NCBI GenBank assembly: GCA_902524595.1
Contig: CABZDS010000001.1
Location: 210,522-274,521, forward strand
Length of the DNA stretch: 64,000 bases
DNA from: an uncultured Pelagibacteraceae bacterium
Lineage (GTDB): Bacteria > Pseudomonadota > Alphaproteobacteria > Pelagibacterales > Pelagibacteraceae
Reading direction: 5' to 3'
Shown here: positions 53,402 to 63,629 of the stretch, piece by piece
Position numbering within the stretch: position 1 is the first letter of the stretch
How the letters are laid out: every line of letters begins with the position of its first letter
Position numbers and translations under genes: made by a program
The notes under the pieces: model-generated
What the model saw: only the letters and a program-made list of their open reading frames with translations
What the model was told of the DNA's origin: nothing
Databases searched by the model: none

Positions 53402-54663
53402 TTCAAATTAAGTAGCTCACCAGCTAGATATAGAGAACCAGTTATCATTATCAAATCATCTTTCTCTGGATTAAGTGATTTAAGAGCTTCTTCAATAGAT
53501 TTTTTGTAACTAACATTATGATATTTATTTAATTTTTCCTTTAAATCTATTCCTTTAATAGCATTCTGTTGGTTAGGAATATCAATTGTTGTTATGGAAG
53601 ATATATTATTAAAATTACTTAAATATTCTTCGTGATCTTTATTAGACATCATTCCAAGAATTAAATGTTTTTTACAATCTAGAGTGTTTAAATATTCATT
53701 CAGCGCTTTTGCACCTAAAGGATTATGTGAGCCATCTAAATATAATTTATTATCCTTACAAATATTTTTAAGCTTTCCAGATTTTATTTCTTGTAGTCTT
53801 GCAATACTTTTTATTCTAGTAATACCTTCTTTAATATTTTCATCTTTTACTCCTAGTTGTAAATTTCTTACTGTGGCAATAGCTATCGCACAATTATCAA
53901 TTTGAAAATTACCTAATAAGTTTGGTTTTGGTAATTTTAAACCACCATATTCATCTTCATAATAAATAAAACCATTCTCACTTAATGAATAATTAAAATC
54001 ATCTTTATAAACAATTTTTTTTGATTGATTATTATAAATTGTTTTTTTTATTAAATTTAAGGTTTCATCCGAGCTTTGTTTGCTAACTACAATAGTAGAA
54101 TTTAGAAGAGATGAGGTTTTTTCATAAATAATTTTTTCAATATTTTGCTCACTTTTTGGTAACCAATCTAAATGATCTAAACCAATTGAAGTAATAATAC
54201 TTGATAAATTATCATGAATAATATTTGTTGCATCAAATCTATGAAATAGACCACTTTCTATAATATTTATTTTGTCTTTAAATTTGCTTGCGTAATAAAA
54301 ATATGCTGCAGTTAATATTTCGAAATAAGTTATCTGTTCACCATTATTAATGTTTTCAACTTCTGTTAATAAATTAGATAGGCTATCATCAGATATTTCT
54401 TCATCATTAAAAACAAATCTTTCATTAATTTTTTGAATATGAGGACTTGTGTAAATATTACAGTTTATATTACTACTCTTTAATATTGATCTTACTGCTT
54501 GTATCGTTGAATACTTTCCGTTTGTACCAACAACAGATATATATTTTAATTTTTTTTGAGGATCACCTAATTTTCTGCAGAGATTCTTAACTCTATCTAA
54601 ACTAAGATCAATTTCTTTAGGATGCAGCTTTTGTAAGCGGTTCAATATTGTCTGAAGTTTCAT
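53398..54663 (-). CDS. folC: Folylpolyglutamate/dihydrofolate synthase
   Basis: 'YISVVGTNGKYSTIQAVRSIL', 'YTSPHIQKINERF', 'LDGSHNPLGAKALNEYL'. Confidence 0.94.
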   Translation of the reverse strand: MKLQTILNRLQKLHPKEIDLSLDRVKNLCRKLGDPQKKLKYISVVGTNGKYSTIQAVRSILKSSNINCNIYTSPHIQKINERFVFNDEEISDDSLSNLLTEVENINNGEQITYFEILTAAYFYYASKFKDKINIIESGLFHRFDATNIIHDNLSSIITSIGLDHLDWLPKSEQNIEKIIYEKTSSLLNSTIVVSKQSSDETLNLIKKTIYNNQSKKIVYKDDFNYSLSENGFIYYEDEYGGLKLPKPNLLGNFQIDNCAIAIATVRNLQLGVKDENIKEGITRIKSIARLQEIKSGKLKNICKDNKLYLDGSHNPLGAKALNEYLNTLDCKKHLILGMMSNKDHEEYLSNFNNISSITTIDIPNQQNAIKGIDLKEKLNKYHNVSYKKSIEEALKSLNPEKDDLIMITGSLYLAGELLNLN

Positions 54664-55549
54664 TTATTTGATTTCCATTTACCGCATTATCTTTTTTTAA
54701 CAATATTGATAATAATAAGCTTATTTCAGTTTTTAAATCTTTTCGTTCAACAATTCTGTCTACAAATCCGTGCTTTTCAACAAATTCAGATGTTTGAAAG
54801 TCAGAACTTAGTTCTTCCTTCACTGTGGCTTGTATAACTCTTTTTCCTGCAAAAGCTATTAAACAACCAGGTTCAGCAAAGTGAATATCTCCTAACATCG
54901 CAAAAGATGCTGTGATTCCTCCTGCTGTAGGGTCTGTAAAACAAACCAAATAAGGAAGATTATTTTTTTTTAATTCGTTAATAGCAAGAGTAGTTCGTGT
55001 CATATTTGCAAGTGCAATTGGAGATTCAAACATTCTCTGTCCTCCGCCACAGGGAAAGAAAACAAATGGCGTTTGGTTGTCAATAGCGTGTTGTACACCA
55101 TAAATAATTGCTTCACCTTCCGCTGCGCCAACAGATCCACCAATAAACTCAAAATTTATCGCTCCAGCTGTCACTTCGATATCATTTATTCTTCCTTTAG
55201 CAATCATCACAGCTGAATTTTGATTAGTTTTCTTTCTTGCAGATTTTAATCTATCTTTATAAGATTTGGTATCTACCCATCCCAGGGGATCTTCTGCAGG
55301 AATTGGTGTATCAAGTATTTCGTAAGCATTTCTTCCAAAAATAATATCAAATCTTTGTTGGCAATTAATTCTATGATGTTTTCCACACGAGTTGCAAACC
55401 CACAAGTTTTCCTCAAGATCTTTTTTTAATATTGGTCCTTTGCAACAACTAGTCCAGTCTGAGTTTGCTATATCTTCTTTTGAAGGTCTTTTTTTTAAAA
55501 CTCTTTTAATTTTTTCACTAAACCGTAAAGCTTTTGTAATCCAATTCAT
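54617..55549 (-). CDS. accD: Acetyl-CoA carboxylase carboxyltransferase beta subunit
   Basis: Zn finger 'WTSCCKGPILKKDLEENLWVCNSCGKHHRI', 'MRTTLA/TDPTAGGITASFAMLGDIHFAEPGCLIAFAGKRVI'. Confidence 0.96.
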   Translation of the reverse strand: MNWITKALRFSEKIKRVLKKRPSKEDIANSDWTSCCKGPILKKDLEENLWVCNSCGKHHRINCQQRFDIIFGRNAYEILDTPIPAEDPLGWVDTKSYKDRLKSARKKTNQNSAVMIAKGRINDIEVTAGAINFEFIGGSVGAAEGEAIIYGVQHAIDNQTPFVFFPCGGGQRMFESPIALANMTRTTLAINELKKNNLPYLVCFTDPTAGGITASFAMLGDIHFAEPGCLIAFAGKRVIQATVKEELSSDFQTSEFVEKHGFVDRIVERKDLKTEISLLLSILLKKDNAVNGNQINETSDNIEPLTKAAS

Positions 55550-56346
55550 AGAATTTTTTTTTTTAATTTTTTCACTAGCTTACTTACATTTGTGACAGGA
55601 TTTTGTCTATGCTTTAAACTCCTGCTAATTTCCTTACAAATAGCACTTCCAACAACTAATCCATCCGCTGATTTCAGCTTGCCAATTGTTTTTTCCGTGA
55701 TTCCAAAACCAATAACAATTTCTTTTTTTGGGTCAATTTTTTTTATTTTATTGTAATTTTTTAGTATATTTTTAGGGGATACTTTTAGTTTACCACCTGT
55801 TGTACTTAGCATTGAAATAAAATAACTCATTGGGTGAGAGTCCCTTATAATCCTTTTAAGCCTTTGTTCTGTCGTTGTTGGTGACAAAAGTTGAATAAAG
55901 TAGATAGATTTTTTCTTACATTTTTTTGCAAAATCTTTATTTTCTGGCCAAGGCAAATCAACAACTATCAATCCATTTACCCCAGATGATTTGCATTTAT
56001 TTAAAAAATTCTTTTTACCATATTGAAATATCATATTGAAGTAGCCCATCAATATAATTGGTTTTTTTTTATTTAGATTTTTAAAATCTTTTATTATTTT
56101 AAAAATATCATTCATTTTAATCCCGTTTTTAATTGCTCTGTATGCGCTTGTTTGTATTTGACTACCATCTGCAACAGGAGTGTTGTGTGGTATTCCCACT
56201 TCTAAAATATCAGCATTTTTTGAAATTGATTTTAATATATCTAACGATTGTTTCTTTGAGCTATCTCCAGCAACAGTATAAGTTAAAAGTGCAGCTCTAT
56301 TTTCTTGTTTAGCTTTTTTAAAGGCAGCACTAATTGGATTAAACAT
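55546..56346 (-). CDS. trpA: Tryptophan synthase alpha subunit
   Basis: 'LEVGIPHNTPVADGSQIQTSAYRAIKNG', 'PIILMGYFNMIFQYG'. Confidence 0.95.
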   Translation of the reverse strand: MFNPISAAFKKAKQENRAALLTYTVAGDSSKKQSLDILKSISKNADILEVGIPHNTPVADGSQIQTSAYRAIKNGIKMNDIFKIIKDFKNLNKKKPIILMGYFNMIFQYGKKNFLNKCKSSGVNGLIVVDLPWPENKDFAKKCKKKSIYFIQLLSPTTTEQRLKRIIRDSHPMSYFISMLSTTGGKLKVSPKNILKNYNKIKKIDPKKEIVIGFGITEKTIGKLKSADGLVVGSAICKEISRSLKHRQNPVTNVSKLVKKLKKKIL

Positions 56347-57574
56347 ATTTTTTTCCTAACCTTTTTTTTAAAATTTCTCGATCTTTATAAGCATCTCCAC
56401 AACTATTAACTACCACAATAGTGTCTTTGCTCAATTTCTTTGACTCTTTTATTGCAACTGAAAAAGCATGACTCGGTTCAAGGGAAGGTCTTAAATTCTC
56501 AAATCTAGTTACAGTTATATAAGCATTTAACGCATCTTCATCACTTGCCGCAGTATATCTTGCTCTCTTAGTATCTTTTAAAAAACAGTGTAGTGGAGAA
56601 ATTCCAGGATAATCAAGTCCAGCAGAGATTGATTCAGTTTCCTTTATTTGTCCATCAGAATCTTGATTAACATATTGAACTGCACCGTGTAAAATTCCAA
56701 TTTTTGAACCATAAGTTAGTGGTGCAGCATGCAACTTGCTTTTTTCTGGTCCACCAGCTTCTACTCCAATAAACTCACATTGTTTTTTATCATAATCTAT
56801 AAATTCGTTCCAAAAACCAAAACTTGAACTTCCGCCACCAACACAATTATAAAGTTTTAATTTTTTAGGCACTGATCCAAATTCATCAATTAATTGAACT
56901 TTTAATTCCCTAGAAATTTGACTAGTGCTCCATCCACAAATACGAACAAAAATTGCTGGTCCTACTGTACTTCCAACACACATAGCTGTTGTATCACAAT
57001 TAGCAACCCAGAAACGCATACACTCTGAAACTGCATCTACTAGTGTTTGACTACCTGAGTAGACAGGAATGACTTCAGCTCCATTTTTTTTCATAGCTTT
57101 TACATTAGGTTGCTGTCTCGCAATATCTTTGGCACCCATAAAAATTTTACACTTTAGACCAAACTTTTTAGCTGCCATACTCAACATCTTTCCGGCGTAT
57201 CCAGCACCAGTATCACCAATAACAACTTTTTTACCTGACTGTTTAGCAAGCAAACAATGAACTGTAGCATTGTAAATCTTGTGTGCTCCCCCATTTGCGT
57301 CAGATACCACTTTAGACCAAATTTCTGCTCCACCTACATATTTAGTTAAATTTTCTAATTTAATAAAACGAGTTGGGCTTCCAACCCAATTCTTAAAATA
57401 TTTGTCTCTTTCAGCAATAAATTTTTTATCATTTTTGAGTTTGTTAAAAAGAGCTTCCAAATCTTCAATTGGTTTTTTTAATGTTTCTGGAACAAAGTTT
57501 CCACCAAATTTTCCTCCCCAAAAACCAAGTTTATTTCCTTGATCAATTAACGGTATTCCTTTTTTTAACTTCAT
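56339..57574 (-). CDS. trpB: Tryptophan synthase beta subunit
   Basis: 'GGKFGGNFVPETL', 'GGAHKIYNATVHCLLAKQSGKKVVIGDTGAGYAGKM', 'CVGGGSSSFGFWNEF'. Confidence 0.95.
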   Translation of the reverse strand: MKLKKGIPLIDQGNKLGFWGGKFGGNFVPETLKKPIEDLEALFNKLKNDKKFIAERDKYFKNWVGSPTRFIKLENLTKYVGGAEIWSKVVSDANGGAHKIYNATVHCLLAKQSGKKVVIGDTGAGYAGKMLSMAAKKFGLKCKIFMGAKDIARQQPNVKAMKKNGAEVIPVYSGSQTLVDAVSECMRFWVANCDTTAMCVGSTVGPAIFVRICGWSTSQISRELKVQLIDEFGSVPKKLKLYNCVGGGSSSFGFWNEFIDYDKKQCEFIGVEAGGPEKSKLHAAPLTYGSKIGILHGAVQYVNQDSDGQIKETESISAGLDYPGISPLHCFLKDTKRARYTAASDEDALNAYITVTRFENLRPSLEPSHAFSVAIKESKKLSKDTIVVVNSCGDAYKDREILKKRLGKKYV

Positions 57575-58188
57575 ATTTTCGAAAACGAATTTAACAATTT
57601 ATCAATTCTATTAATATCTTTTTTTCCATTTTGATCCTCTAGTGCTCCGCTAAGATCAATTATAAAATCTTTATTTTTAAACTTAGAAATATCATTTATT
57701 TGTATATCTCCTGCAATCATTTTATTCAATGATTCAGGTACATTATCTAGTAGAGAATGATCAAAGCTTTCAGATTTATGATAACCTTTAGAGTCAAACA
57801 AAATTATATCTGAGATTTTTGAATAATCTTTATACTTCATAACATCTTCTTTATCTGAGACAGTGATTGCTGTAATTATTTTTATTTTATATTTTAATTT
57901 AATTTTCATTGTTCTTTTTGGATCTACATCATAAAGTTGATAATAATCAAAATTCAAATCCTTAATTTTGTTTAAAATTTCTTCATCTGGATTTACAAGC
58001 ACTGAAGTAAATTTTATGTTTTTTTTGTCAACTTTAATTAATTCTTTTAATTTATCATATTCAATAAACCTTTTGCTCTTTTTATAATTTGTTATGAAAC
58101 CAATAAAACTTGGGGGTTTAGGATGATTTAAAATATAATTTAAAGTTTTAGGGTCTGAGACCCCACAAATTTTTAAACCTTGTATCAT
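57571..58188 (-). CDS. trpF: Phosphoribosylanthranilate isomerase
   Basis: 'LKICGVSDPKTLNYIL', 'PPSFIGFI', 'DLSGALED...GKKDINRIDKLL' and synteny. Confidence 0.85.
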   Translation of the reverse strand: MIQGLKICGVSDPKTLNYILNHPKPPSFIGFITNYKKSKRFIEYDKLKELIKVDKKNIKFTSVLVNPDEEILNKIKDLNFDYYQLYDVDPKRTMKIKLKYKIKIITAITVSDKEDVMKYKDYSKISDIILFDSKGYHKSESFDHSLLDNVPESLNKMIAGDIQINDISKFKNKDFIIDLSGALEDQNGKKDINRIDKLLNSFSKI

Positions 58189-58859
58189 TGATTTAAGTGA
58201 TTAATTAATTTTTGAATATTTTTTCTCACATTCCCTTTAGTAATTGGGCGACCCATAACAAGCCAATCGCTACCATTTTTATAAGCTTGCTTAGGAGTCA
58301 AGACTCTTTTTTGATCATTTGTTTTTGAATCAAATCTTATACCAGGTGTAATTATTTCTTTTTTAAATACTTTTTTAACTATTTCTACCTCTTGCGCACT
58401 ACATACTACAGCGTCTAAATTAGTTTGATTAGCTAATTTTGCTTGAATTTTTACCAACTTTTTTACATTTTTATTAAATCCTATTTTCTTTAATGATTTG
58501 TTATCAAGTGATGTCAATATACTCACTCCAACTAACTTTGTACCACCTGAAACTTTTTTTGCTGCCCTCAAAGCTTCTTTGCCTGAACTTAAATGAATTG
58601 TAAGATAATTAAATTTTAAGTCTTTTACTGCTTTTACAGCTGAAGCACAAGTATTTGGAATATCAGCAAATTTATAATCTCCAAATGTAATTTTATTTTT
58701 TAACTTGGAAATAAAGTTTCTTCCATTTTTTGAGTTTAAAAATTCTAGTCCAAACTTATAGCCAATCTTTAACTTTTTAGTTTGAGTGTGTTTAATTATT
58801 TTTTTTATTTCAGAAATGTGAGTTGTATCGCAAGCTATAAAGACTTTATTATTCCTCAT
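58185..58859 (-). CDS. pyrF: Orotidine 5'-phosphate decarboxylase
   Basis: 'KIGYKFGLEFLNSKNG', 'ITFGDYKFADIPNTCASAVKA', 'ITPGIRF'. Confidence 0.93.
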   Translation of the reverse strand: MRNNKVFIACDTTHISEIKKIIKHTQTKKLKIGYKFGLEFLNSKNGRNFISKLKNKITFGDYKFADIPNTCASAVKAVKDLKFNYLTIHLSSGKEALRAAKKVSGGTKLVGVSILTSLDNKSLKKIGFNKNVKKLVKIQAKLANQTNLDAVVCSAQEVEIVKKVFKKEIITPGIRFDSKTNDQKRVLTPKQAYKNGSDWLVMGRPITKGNVRKNIQKLINHLNQ

Positions 58860-59136
58860 TAATCTTTTTTGACCACATTTTTGAAGATTTGAAAAGTATT
58901 GAATATTTTTCTTTTACATAAATTTTCTCATTATTTTTTGGATTTCTAGCAAATCTTGCTTTATGAAATTTAGGCTCCAATGAAAAAACATCTCTTAGCT
59001 CAACCCTTTGGTGTCTTTTTAAAGATGCAATTAATTCACTTAAAAATATATCAACAAGTTTTTTTAAGTCTTTTTTAAGAAAATTTGGATAATTGTCTGA
59101 TAATTTGTTAATTATTTGTGATTTTTTGATCGACAA
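58849..59136 (-). CDS. IHF beta / HU-family DNA-binding protein
   Basis: 'KSQIINKLSDNYPNFLKKDLKKLVDIFLSELIASLKRHQRVELRDVFSLEPKFHKARFARNPKNNEKI' ; downstream of rpsA as in ihfB loci. Confidence 0.88.
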   Translation of the reverse strand: MSIKKSQIINKLSDNYPNFLKKDLKKLVDIFLSELIASLKRHQRVELRDVFSLEPKFHKARFARNPKNNEKIYVKEKYSILFKSSKMWSKKINEE

Positions 59137-59140
59137 TTAA

Positions 59141-60871
59141 TTACTCATCATCATTATTTTTTTTGTCATTTAATTTTTCTGAAAGAGAAGAAAATGGAAG
59201 ATTTTTTCCACTCAAAGGGCTAGAAAATTTTGAAACAGCTTCCTTATTTTGTAACTCTTCTAGTAGTTTTATGCTTAAGCTAACTTTTCTTTTTTCAAAA
59301 TTTAATTCTGAAATTGCAGCATCTATTCTTTCTCCACCAACAAATCTTGATGGTCTTGCGTCAGAAGAGTTTACGGCTATATTATTTTTTTTAATCAAAA
59401 ATTCTAAATCACAATTTTCTGGTTTAACGTTTAACCCTTTATTATCTGATGATGTTACGTGCACAGTTATGATATCGTTAACTTTTTTATCTTTAAACCA
59501 ATCAAAAGGATCTTTCCCTAACTGTTTTAATCCAACCCTGACTTTTTGATCATCTTTTTTGATTTCTAAAACTTTTACTCTAATTTTATCACCCTTTTTA
59601 AATTTTTTTAATTCTTCTTCTGGATTATTCGTAAAACTTAAATCATTGGCATGAAGAAAACCATCTATATCAAAATTATCAAGCTTTACATATAAAGCAT
59701 ATTCATTAGAACTAGTAATTACTCCGGTAATTTCACTACCTTCAGGAAATTTTTGAGATAAAACTTCATAGGGATTATCTAATGTTAATTTATGGGATAT
59801 TGCAATTCTCCTTTTATCTTTATCAATTTCAGTTATTACACAATTAATCATATCGCCAATTTTAAAAAGTTTTTTAGGTACTATGTTACGTTTCGTCCAA
59901 CTCATTTCGCTACTATGAAGTAAAGTGCTTAAACCATGTTCAAGAGAACAAAAACACCCATAATCTGTTATTTTGTCTACCTTAACTTTATATTTTTTAC
60001 CAATCTCATAATTTGATATATGTTCAAATGGATCCTGCGATAATTGTTTTATAGAACAACCAATTTGAAGTTTTTCTTTATCAATAGAAATAACTTTTAG
60101 ATCATGTTTTTCTCCAATATTAAAAATCTCATCTGGATGATTAACTCTTGAGTATGAGATTTCTTGGAGATGAACTAATACATCTATTTCATTATTAACT
60201 TCAAAAAAACATCCAAATGATGAGTATCCCTTGACAATCGCATCTTTAATAATATCCCCCACTTTAAATTTTTCTATTATTTTTGCTTTATCCTCTCTTT
60301 TATTTGTTGAAACAATCTGCCTACGGGAAACACATGCATTTCCTCTAATTTTATCTAGTTTGATAATAGCAAATTTTTGCTCAACCCCTATTAAATGATC
60401 AATGTTTTTTAAAGGCTTATCACTTATTTGTGAACCAGGGCAAAACATCAGAGATCCTGTATCTATATGTTCAACTATAACCCCACCTTTACATTTTGAA
60501 ACAATTTTTCCCATAATCGACTCATTATCTTCATAGGCTTTTTCAAGTTTATACCATCCTCTTATTTTTTGAGCTTTTACTGCTGAAACAATTACTTCAC
60601 CGTTTTTATCTTCAATTTTCTCAAGTAGCACAGGCAAACTTTTGCCTTCTTCAATATTATCTTTTAAACCAATTATTTTTAGCTCGTTGATGTCAACAAT
60701 TGGCTCACTTTTAAGCCCTGGAATAAAAATAAAAACAAATTTTTCAGTAATTTTTGTTATTTTCCCATCTACAATTTTTCCTTCTTCAATTTTATTTTTA
60801 GAAAGTTGCGAGTTTAAAAGTTGTTCAAATTTTTGATTTTTTGGTGAGTTTAAATCTTTATAAATTTCCAT
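59141..60871 (-). CDS. rpsA: 30S ribosomal protein S1
   Basis: Repeated S1 domains; internal ATG at 60871 (MEIYKDLNSP...) preferred; cmk-rpsA order. Confidence 0.95.
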   Translation of the reverse strand: MEIYKDLNSPKNQKFEQLLNSQLSKNKIEEGKIVDGKITKITEKFVFIFIPGLKSEPIVDINELKIIGLKDNIEEGKSLPVLLEKIEDKNGEVIVSAVKAQKIRGWYKLEKAYEDNESIMGKIVSKCKGGVIVEHIDTGSLMFCPGSQISDKPLKNIDHLIGVEQKFAIIKLDKIRGNACVSRRQIVSTNKREDKAKIIEKFKVGDIIKDAIVKGYSSFGCFFEVNNEIDVLVHLQEISYSRVNHPDEIFNIGEKHDLKVISIDKEKLQIGCSIKQLSQDPFEHISNYEIGKKYKVKVDKITDYGCFCSLEHGLSTLLHSSEMSWTKRNIVPKKLFKIGDMINCVITEIDKDKRRIAISHKLTLDNPYEVLSQKFPEGSEITGVITSSNEYALYVKLDNFDIDGFLHANDLSFTNNPEEELKKFKKGDKIRVKVLEIKKDDQKVRVGLKQLGKDPFDWFKDKKVNDIITVHVTSSDNKGLNVKPENCDLEFLIKKNNIAVNSSDARPSRFVGGERIDAAISELNFEKRKVSLSIKLLEELQNKEAVSKFSSPLSGKNLPFSSLSEKLNDKKNNDDE

Positions 60872-61523
60872 TAATATACTTTTTATCAATAATTGCCTTT
60901 ATTTTTTTAAAGCACGATTTCTTACTTAATTTAGATGTATTAATCAAGATTGAATCTTTGGTTTTTTTTAAAGGGCTAATTTTGCGGTTTTTGTCTAAAT
61001 AATCCCTATTTTTTAAGCTTTTTAGAACTTCCCTGTAAGTTATTTTTCTGTTTAACTTTTTGAATTCAATATACCGTCTTTTTGCGCGCACCTCTAAACT
61101 TGCAGTAATGTAAAATTTAAACTTTGCATTCTTCATAATTACTGAAGTTATATCTCTTCCATCTAATATTGAACCATTAAATTTCTTAGGAGGATAATTT
61201 GCACATTTTAATTGAAAATTCTTAACAATATTTCTTATTTTCCTATCTTTTGCTACTATTGAAGCTTGTGTCGCTACCTTATCATTTAATAATTTAACAT
61301 TATTTAAATCTCTGAATTTTATAACTTTTATTTTTTTTTTTACAAAATCATATTTTAATCTATTTTTATTTTTTAATTTTAGATATCCAATAAATCTGTA
61401 AATTTTACCTGTATCTAAATAAAGCAAATTATATTCTTTTGCAATTAGCTTTGCTTGTGTACCGGCTCCTGCAGCAGCTGGCGAGTCAATTGCTATAGTA
61501 AGTAAATTATTTTCTTTTCTCAT
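60858..61523 (-). CDS. cmk: Cytidylate kinase
   Basis: 'TIAIDSPAAAGAGTQAKLIAKEYNLLYLDTGKIYR', 'LDGRDITSVIM'. Confidence 0.92.
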   Translation of the reverse strand: MRKENNLLTIAIDSPAAAGAGTQAKLIAKEYNLLYLDTGKIYRFIGYLKLKNKNRLKYDFVKKKIKVIKFRDLNNVKLLNDKVATQASIVAKDRKIRNIVKNFQLKCANYPPKKFNGSILDGRDITSVIMKNAKFKFYITASLEVRAKRRYIEFKKLNRKITYREVLKSLKNRDYLDKNRKISPLKKTKDSILINTSKLSKKSCFKKIKAIIDKKYINGNL

Positions 61524-62845
61524 TTTATCTTAGCACCCAAATTTTTAATTATTTTTAAGAAATTAGGAAAAGATGAATTAATTGAATTACTATCAAAAAT
61601 TTTCCAATTTCCTCCCATTGTTAAGGCTGCAATACATGTCATCATAAATACTCTATGATCTTTTCTGAAATTTTTCATAGAAAATTTTCCATTTAAATTA
61701 AGATGGGGATTTCCATAAATTTTAACATTGTTTTTTTTTCTAATAACTTTAATACCAATATCTCTTAAAAACTTTATACCAATATCCAACCTAGGACTTT
61801 CTTTTTTATTTAACTCTCCCAGATCCTCAAAAGAAGAAATACCTTTAGCCTTAGCAGCTATAAGAAAAATAATTAAAAATTCATCAATGGCTGATGAATT
61901 TAAACTTTTAGGGCATTTAAATGATTTTAGTTTCTTTGTACTTTTTACAAAGATATCAGCTACGAGTTCACCCTTATATTTTTTTGTATTTTTAATTTTT
62001 ATATTTGCATTCATTTTATTCAAAATTTGTAAAATCCCGGTTCTGGTGGGATTGATATTTACCTTTTTTATTAATAAAGAAGAATTCTTTGCAAGCAGTG
62101 TTAATACTAGGAAGAAAGATGACGAACTTATATCTCCAGGGACATCATAATTAAACCCTTCAAAGCTATTTTGACCTTCAATTTCTATGTAATCATATTT
62201 TCCTATACTAAATATTTTTATTGGTACTTTTATACTTTTAAAAAGTAACTCAGAATGGTTTCTTGATTTTTTTGCTCTGATTTTTGTGACCCCAGGTGTT
62301 TTTAGTGCAGCTAGCATTACAGAACTTTTACACTGAGCGCTTCCAATATTTTCTTCATAAAAAATAGGACGTAAATAATCTGAACCGGTAATTTTTACAG
62401 GCAATTTATTTTCTTTAGATATTAAATTTGCTCCAAATTTTTTTAATGGTTCGGTAACTCTTGAAAAATCTCTCATTGATAAACTTTTGTCACCAATAAT
62501 TTTAATTTCCTTTTTAGAGTTGACTAGGAGCCCAAGTATTAGCCTTGCAAGTGTACCAGAATTACCAGCATCAATTTTAATTTTTTTATTTGTATAAAAT
62601 CCATTTAATCCAAAACCATTTATTAAATAATATTTCTCTCTTTTTTCATAATTTATTCCCAATTTTTTTATTGATTCAAGAGCATGCAAAACATCTTCTG
62701 ATTCGAGTAAATTATAAATTTTAGATTTACCGATTGCTTGTGAAGCTAATAAGACACACCTTATAGAAATACTTTTATCACCTTCCACATTAATTTTTTT
62801 ATTAAACGAGGTGATTTTATGTCTTATATTAATATGATTATTCAT
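61520..62845 (-). CDS. aroA: 3-phosphoshikimate 1-carboxyvinyltransferase
   Basis: 'GDKSISIRCVLLASQAIGKSKIYNLLESEDV', 'DAGNSGTLARLILGLL', 'SAQCKSSVMLAAL'. Confidence 0.95.
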   Translation of the reverse strand: MNNHINIRHKITSFNKKINVEGDKSISIRCVLLASQAIGKSKIYNLLESEDVLHALESIKKLGINYEKREKYYLINGFGLNGFYTNKKIKIDAGNSGTLARLILGLLVNSKKEIKIIGDKSLSMRDFSRVTEPLKKFGANLISKENKLPVKITGSDYLRPIFYEENIGSAQCKSSVMLAALKTPGVTKIRAKKSRNHSELLFKSIKVPIKIFSIGKYDYIEIEGQNSFEGFNYDVPGDISSSSFFLVLTLLAKNSSLLIKKVNINPTRTGILQILNKMNANIKIKNTKKYKGELVADIFVKSTKKLKSFKCPKSLNSSAIDEFLIIFLIAAKAKGISSFEDLGELNKKESPRLDIGIKFLRDIGIKVIRKKNNVKIYGNPHLNLNGKFSMKNFRKDHRVFMMTCIAALTMGGNWKIFDSNSINSSFPNFLKIIKNLGAKIK

Positions 62846-62852
62846 TGATGAA

Positions 62853-63629
62853 TTAACTTATATTAAATTCATCTCCAAAATATTGAGTTTTTGCAGCTTT
62901 ATCACTAATAACTTCATTTGGACTTCCAGATGCAATTATTTTTCCATTTGATAAAATTATTGCTCTATCTACACAATTCAAAAGATCACGAGCTTGATGA
63001 TCGCATATAACAACAGAAATCTCATGAGAAGCTTGCAAGTTAAGAATAATTTCTTGTAACATTTTTATAGTTAAAATATCTAACGCCGCAAATGGCTCGT
63101 CTAACAGTAATATTTTTGGGTCATTAATTAGCGCCATTGCTATCACAAGTTTTTTTTTTTGACCGCCAGATAGATGCTTAGCTTTCAAATTTAAAAGAGC
63201 TTCAAACTCAAATTGAGTAATAAGTTTATTTATCTTTTGGCTCCTTAGTTCCTTTTCCTTTATATGTATCTCTGATACTAATTTTAAATTATCTAAAAGA
63301 GTTAAATCATGAATTAACCCACCATATTGAGGAACTAATCCAAGTTTAAATTTAGTAAATCTTTCATTAATTGGTAAATTTGTACAATTAATTCCCTCAA
63401 TTAATATTTCTCCATGATTCGGATCTTTTAAACCTGTAATCAGATTAAAAATGGTGGATTTACCAACTCCATTTGGACCTAACATACCTAAAATCTCAAA
63501 TTTATTAATTTTTAAATTCAAATTATTTAATATCTGTCTTTTATTATAAAAAACTGAGATATTTTTTAATTCTACAATTGACTCTTCTCCCTTAAAACTT
63601 TTTATACGAAATTTTTTAATGAGTGCCAT
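62853..63629 (-). CDS. lptB: LPS export ABC transporter ATP-binding protein
   Basis: 'GMLGPNGVGKSTIFNLITGL', 'HLSGGQKKKLVIAMALINDPKILLLDEPFAALD', 'ICDHQARDLL'. Confidence 0.95.
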   Translation of the reverse strand: MALIKKFRIKSFKGEESIVELKNISVFYNKRQILNNLNLKINKFEILGMLGPNGVGKSTIFNLITGLKDPNHGEILIEGINCTNLPINERFTKFKLGLVPQYGGLIHDLTLLDNLKLVSEIHIKEKELRSQKINKLITQFEFEALLNLKAKHLSGGQKKKLVIAMALINDPKILLLDEPFAALDILTIKMLQEIILNLQASHEISVVICDHQARDLLNCVDRAIILSNGKIIASGSPNEVISDKAAKTQYFGDEFNIS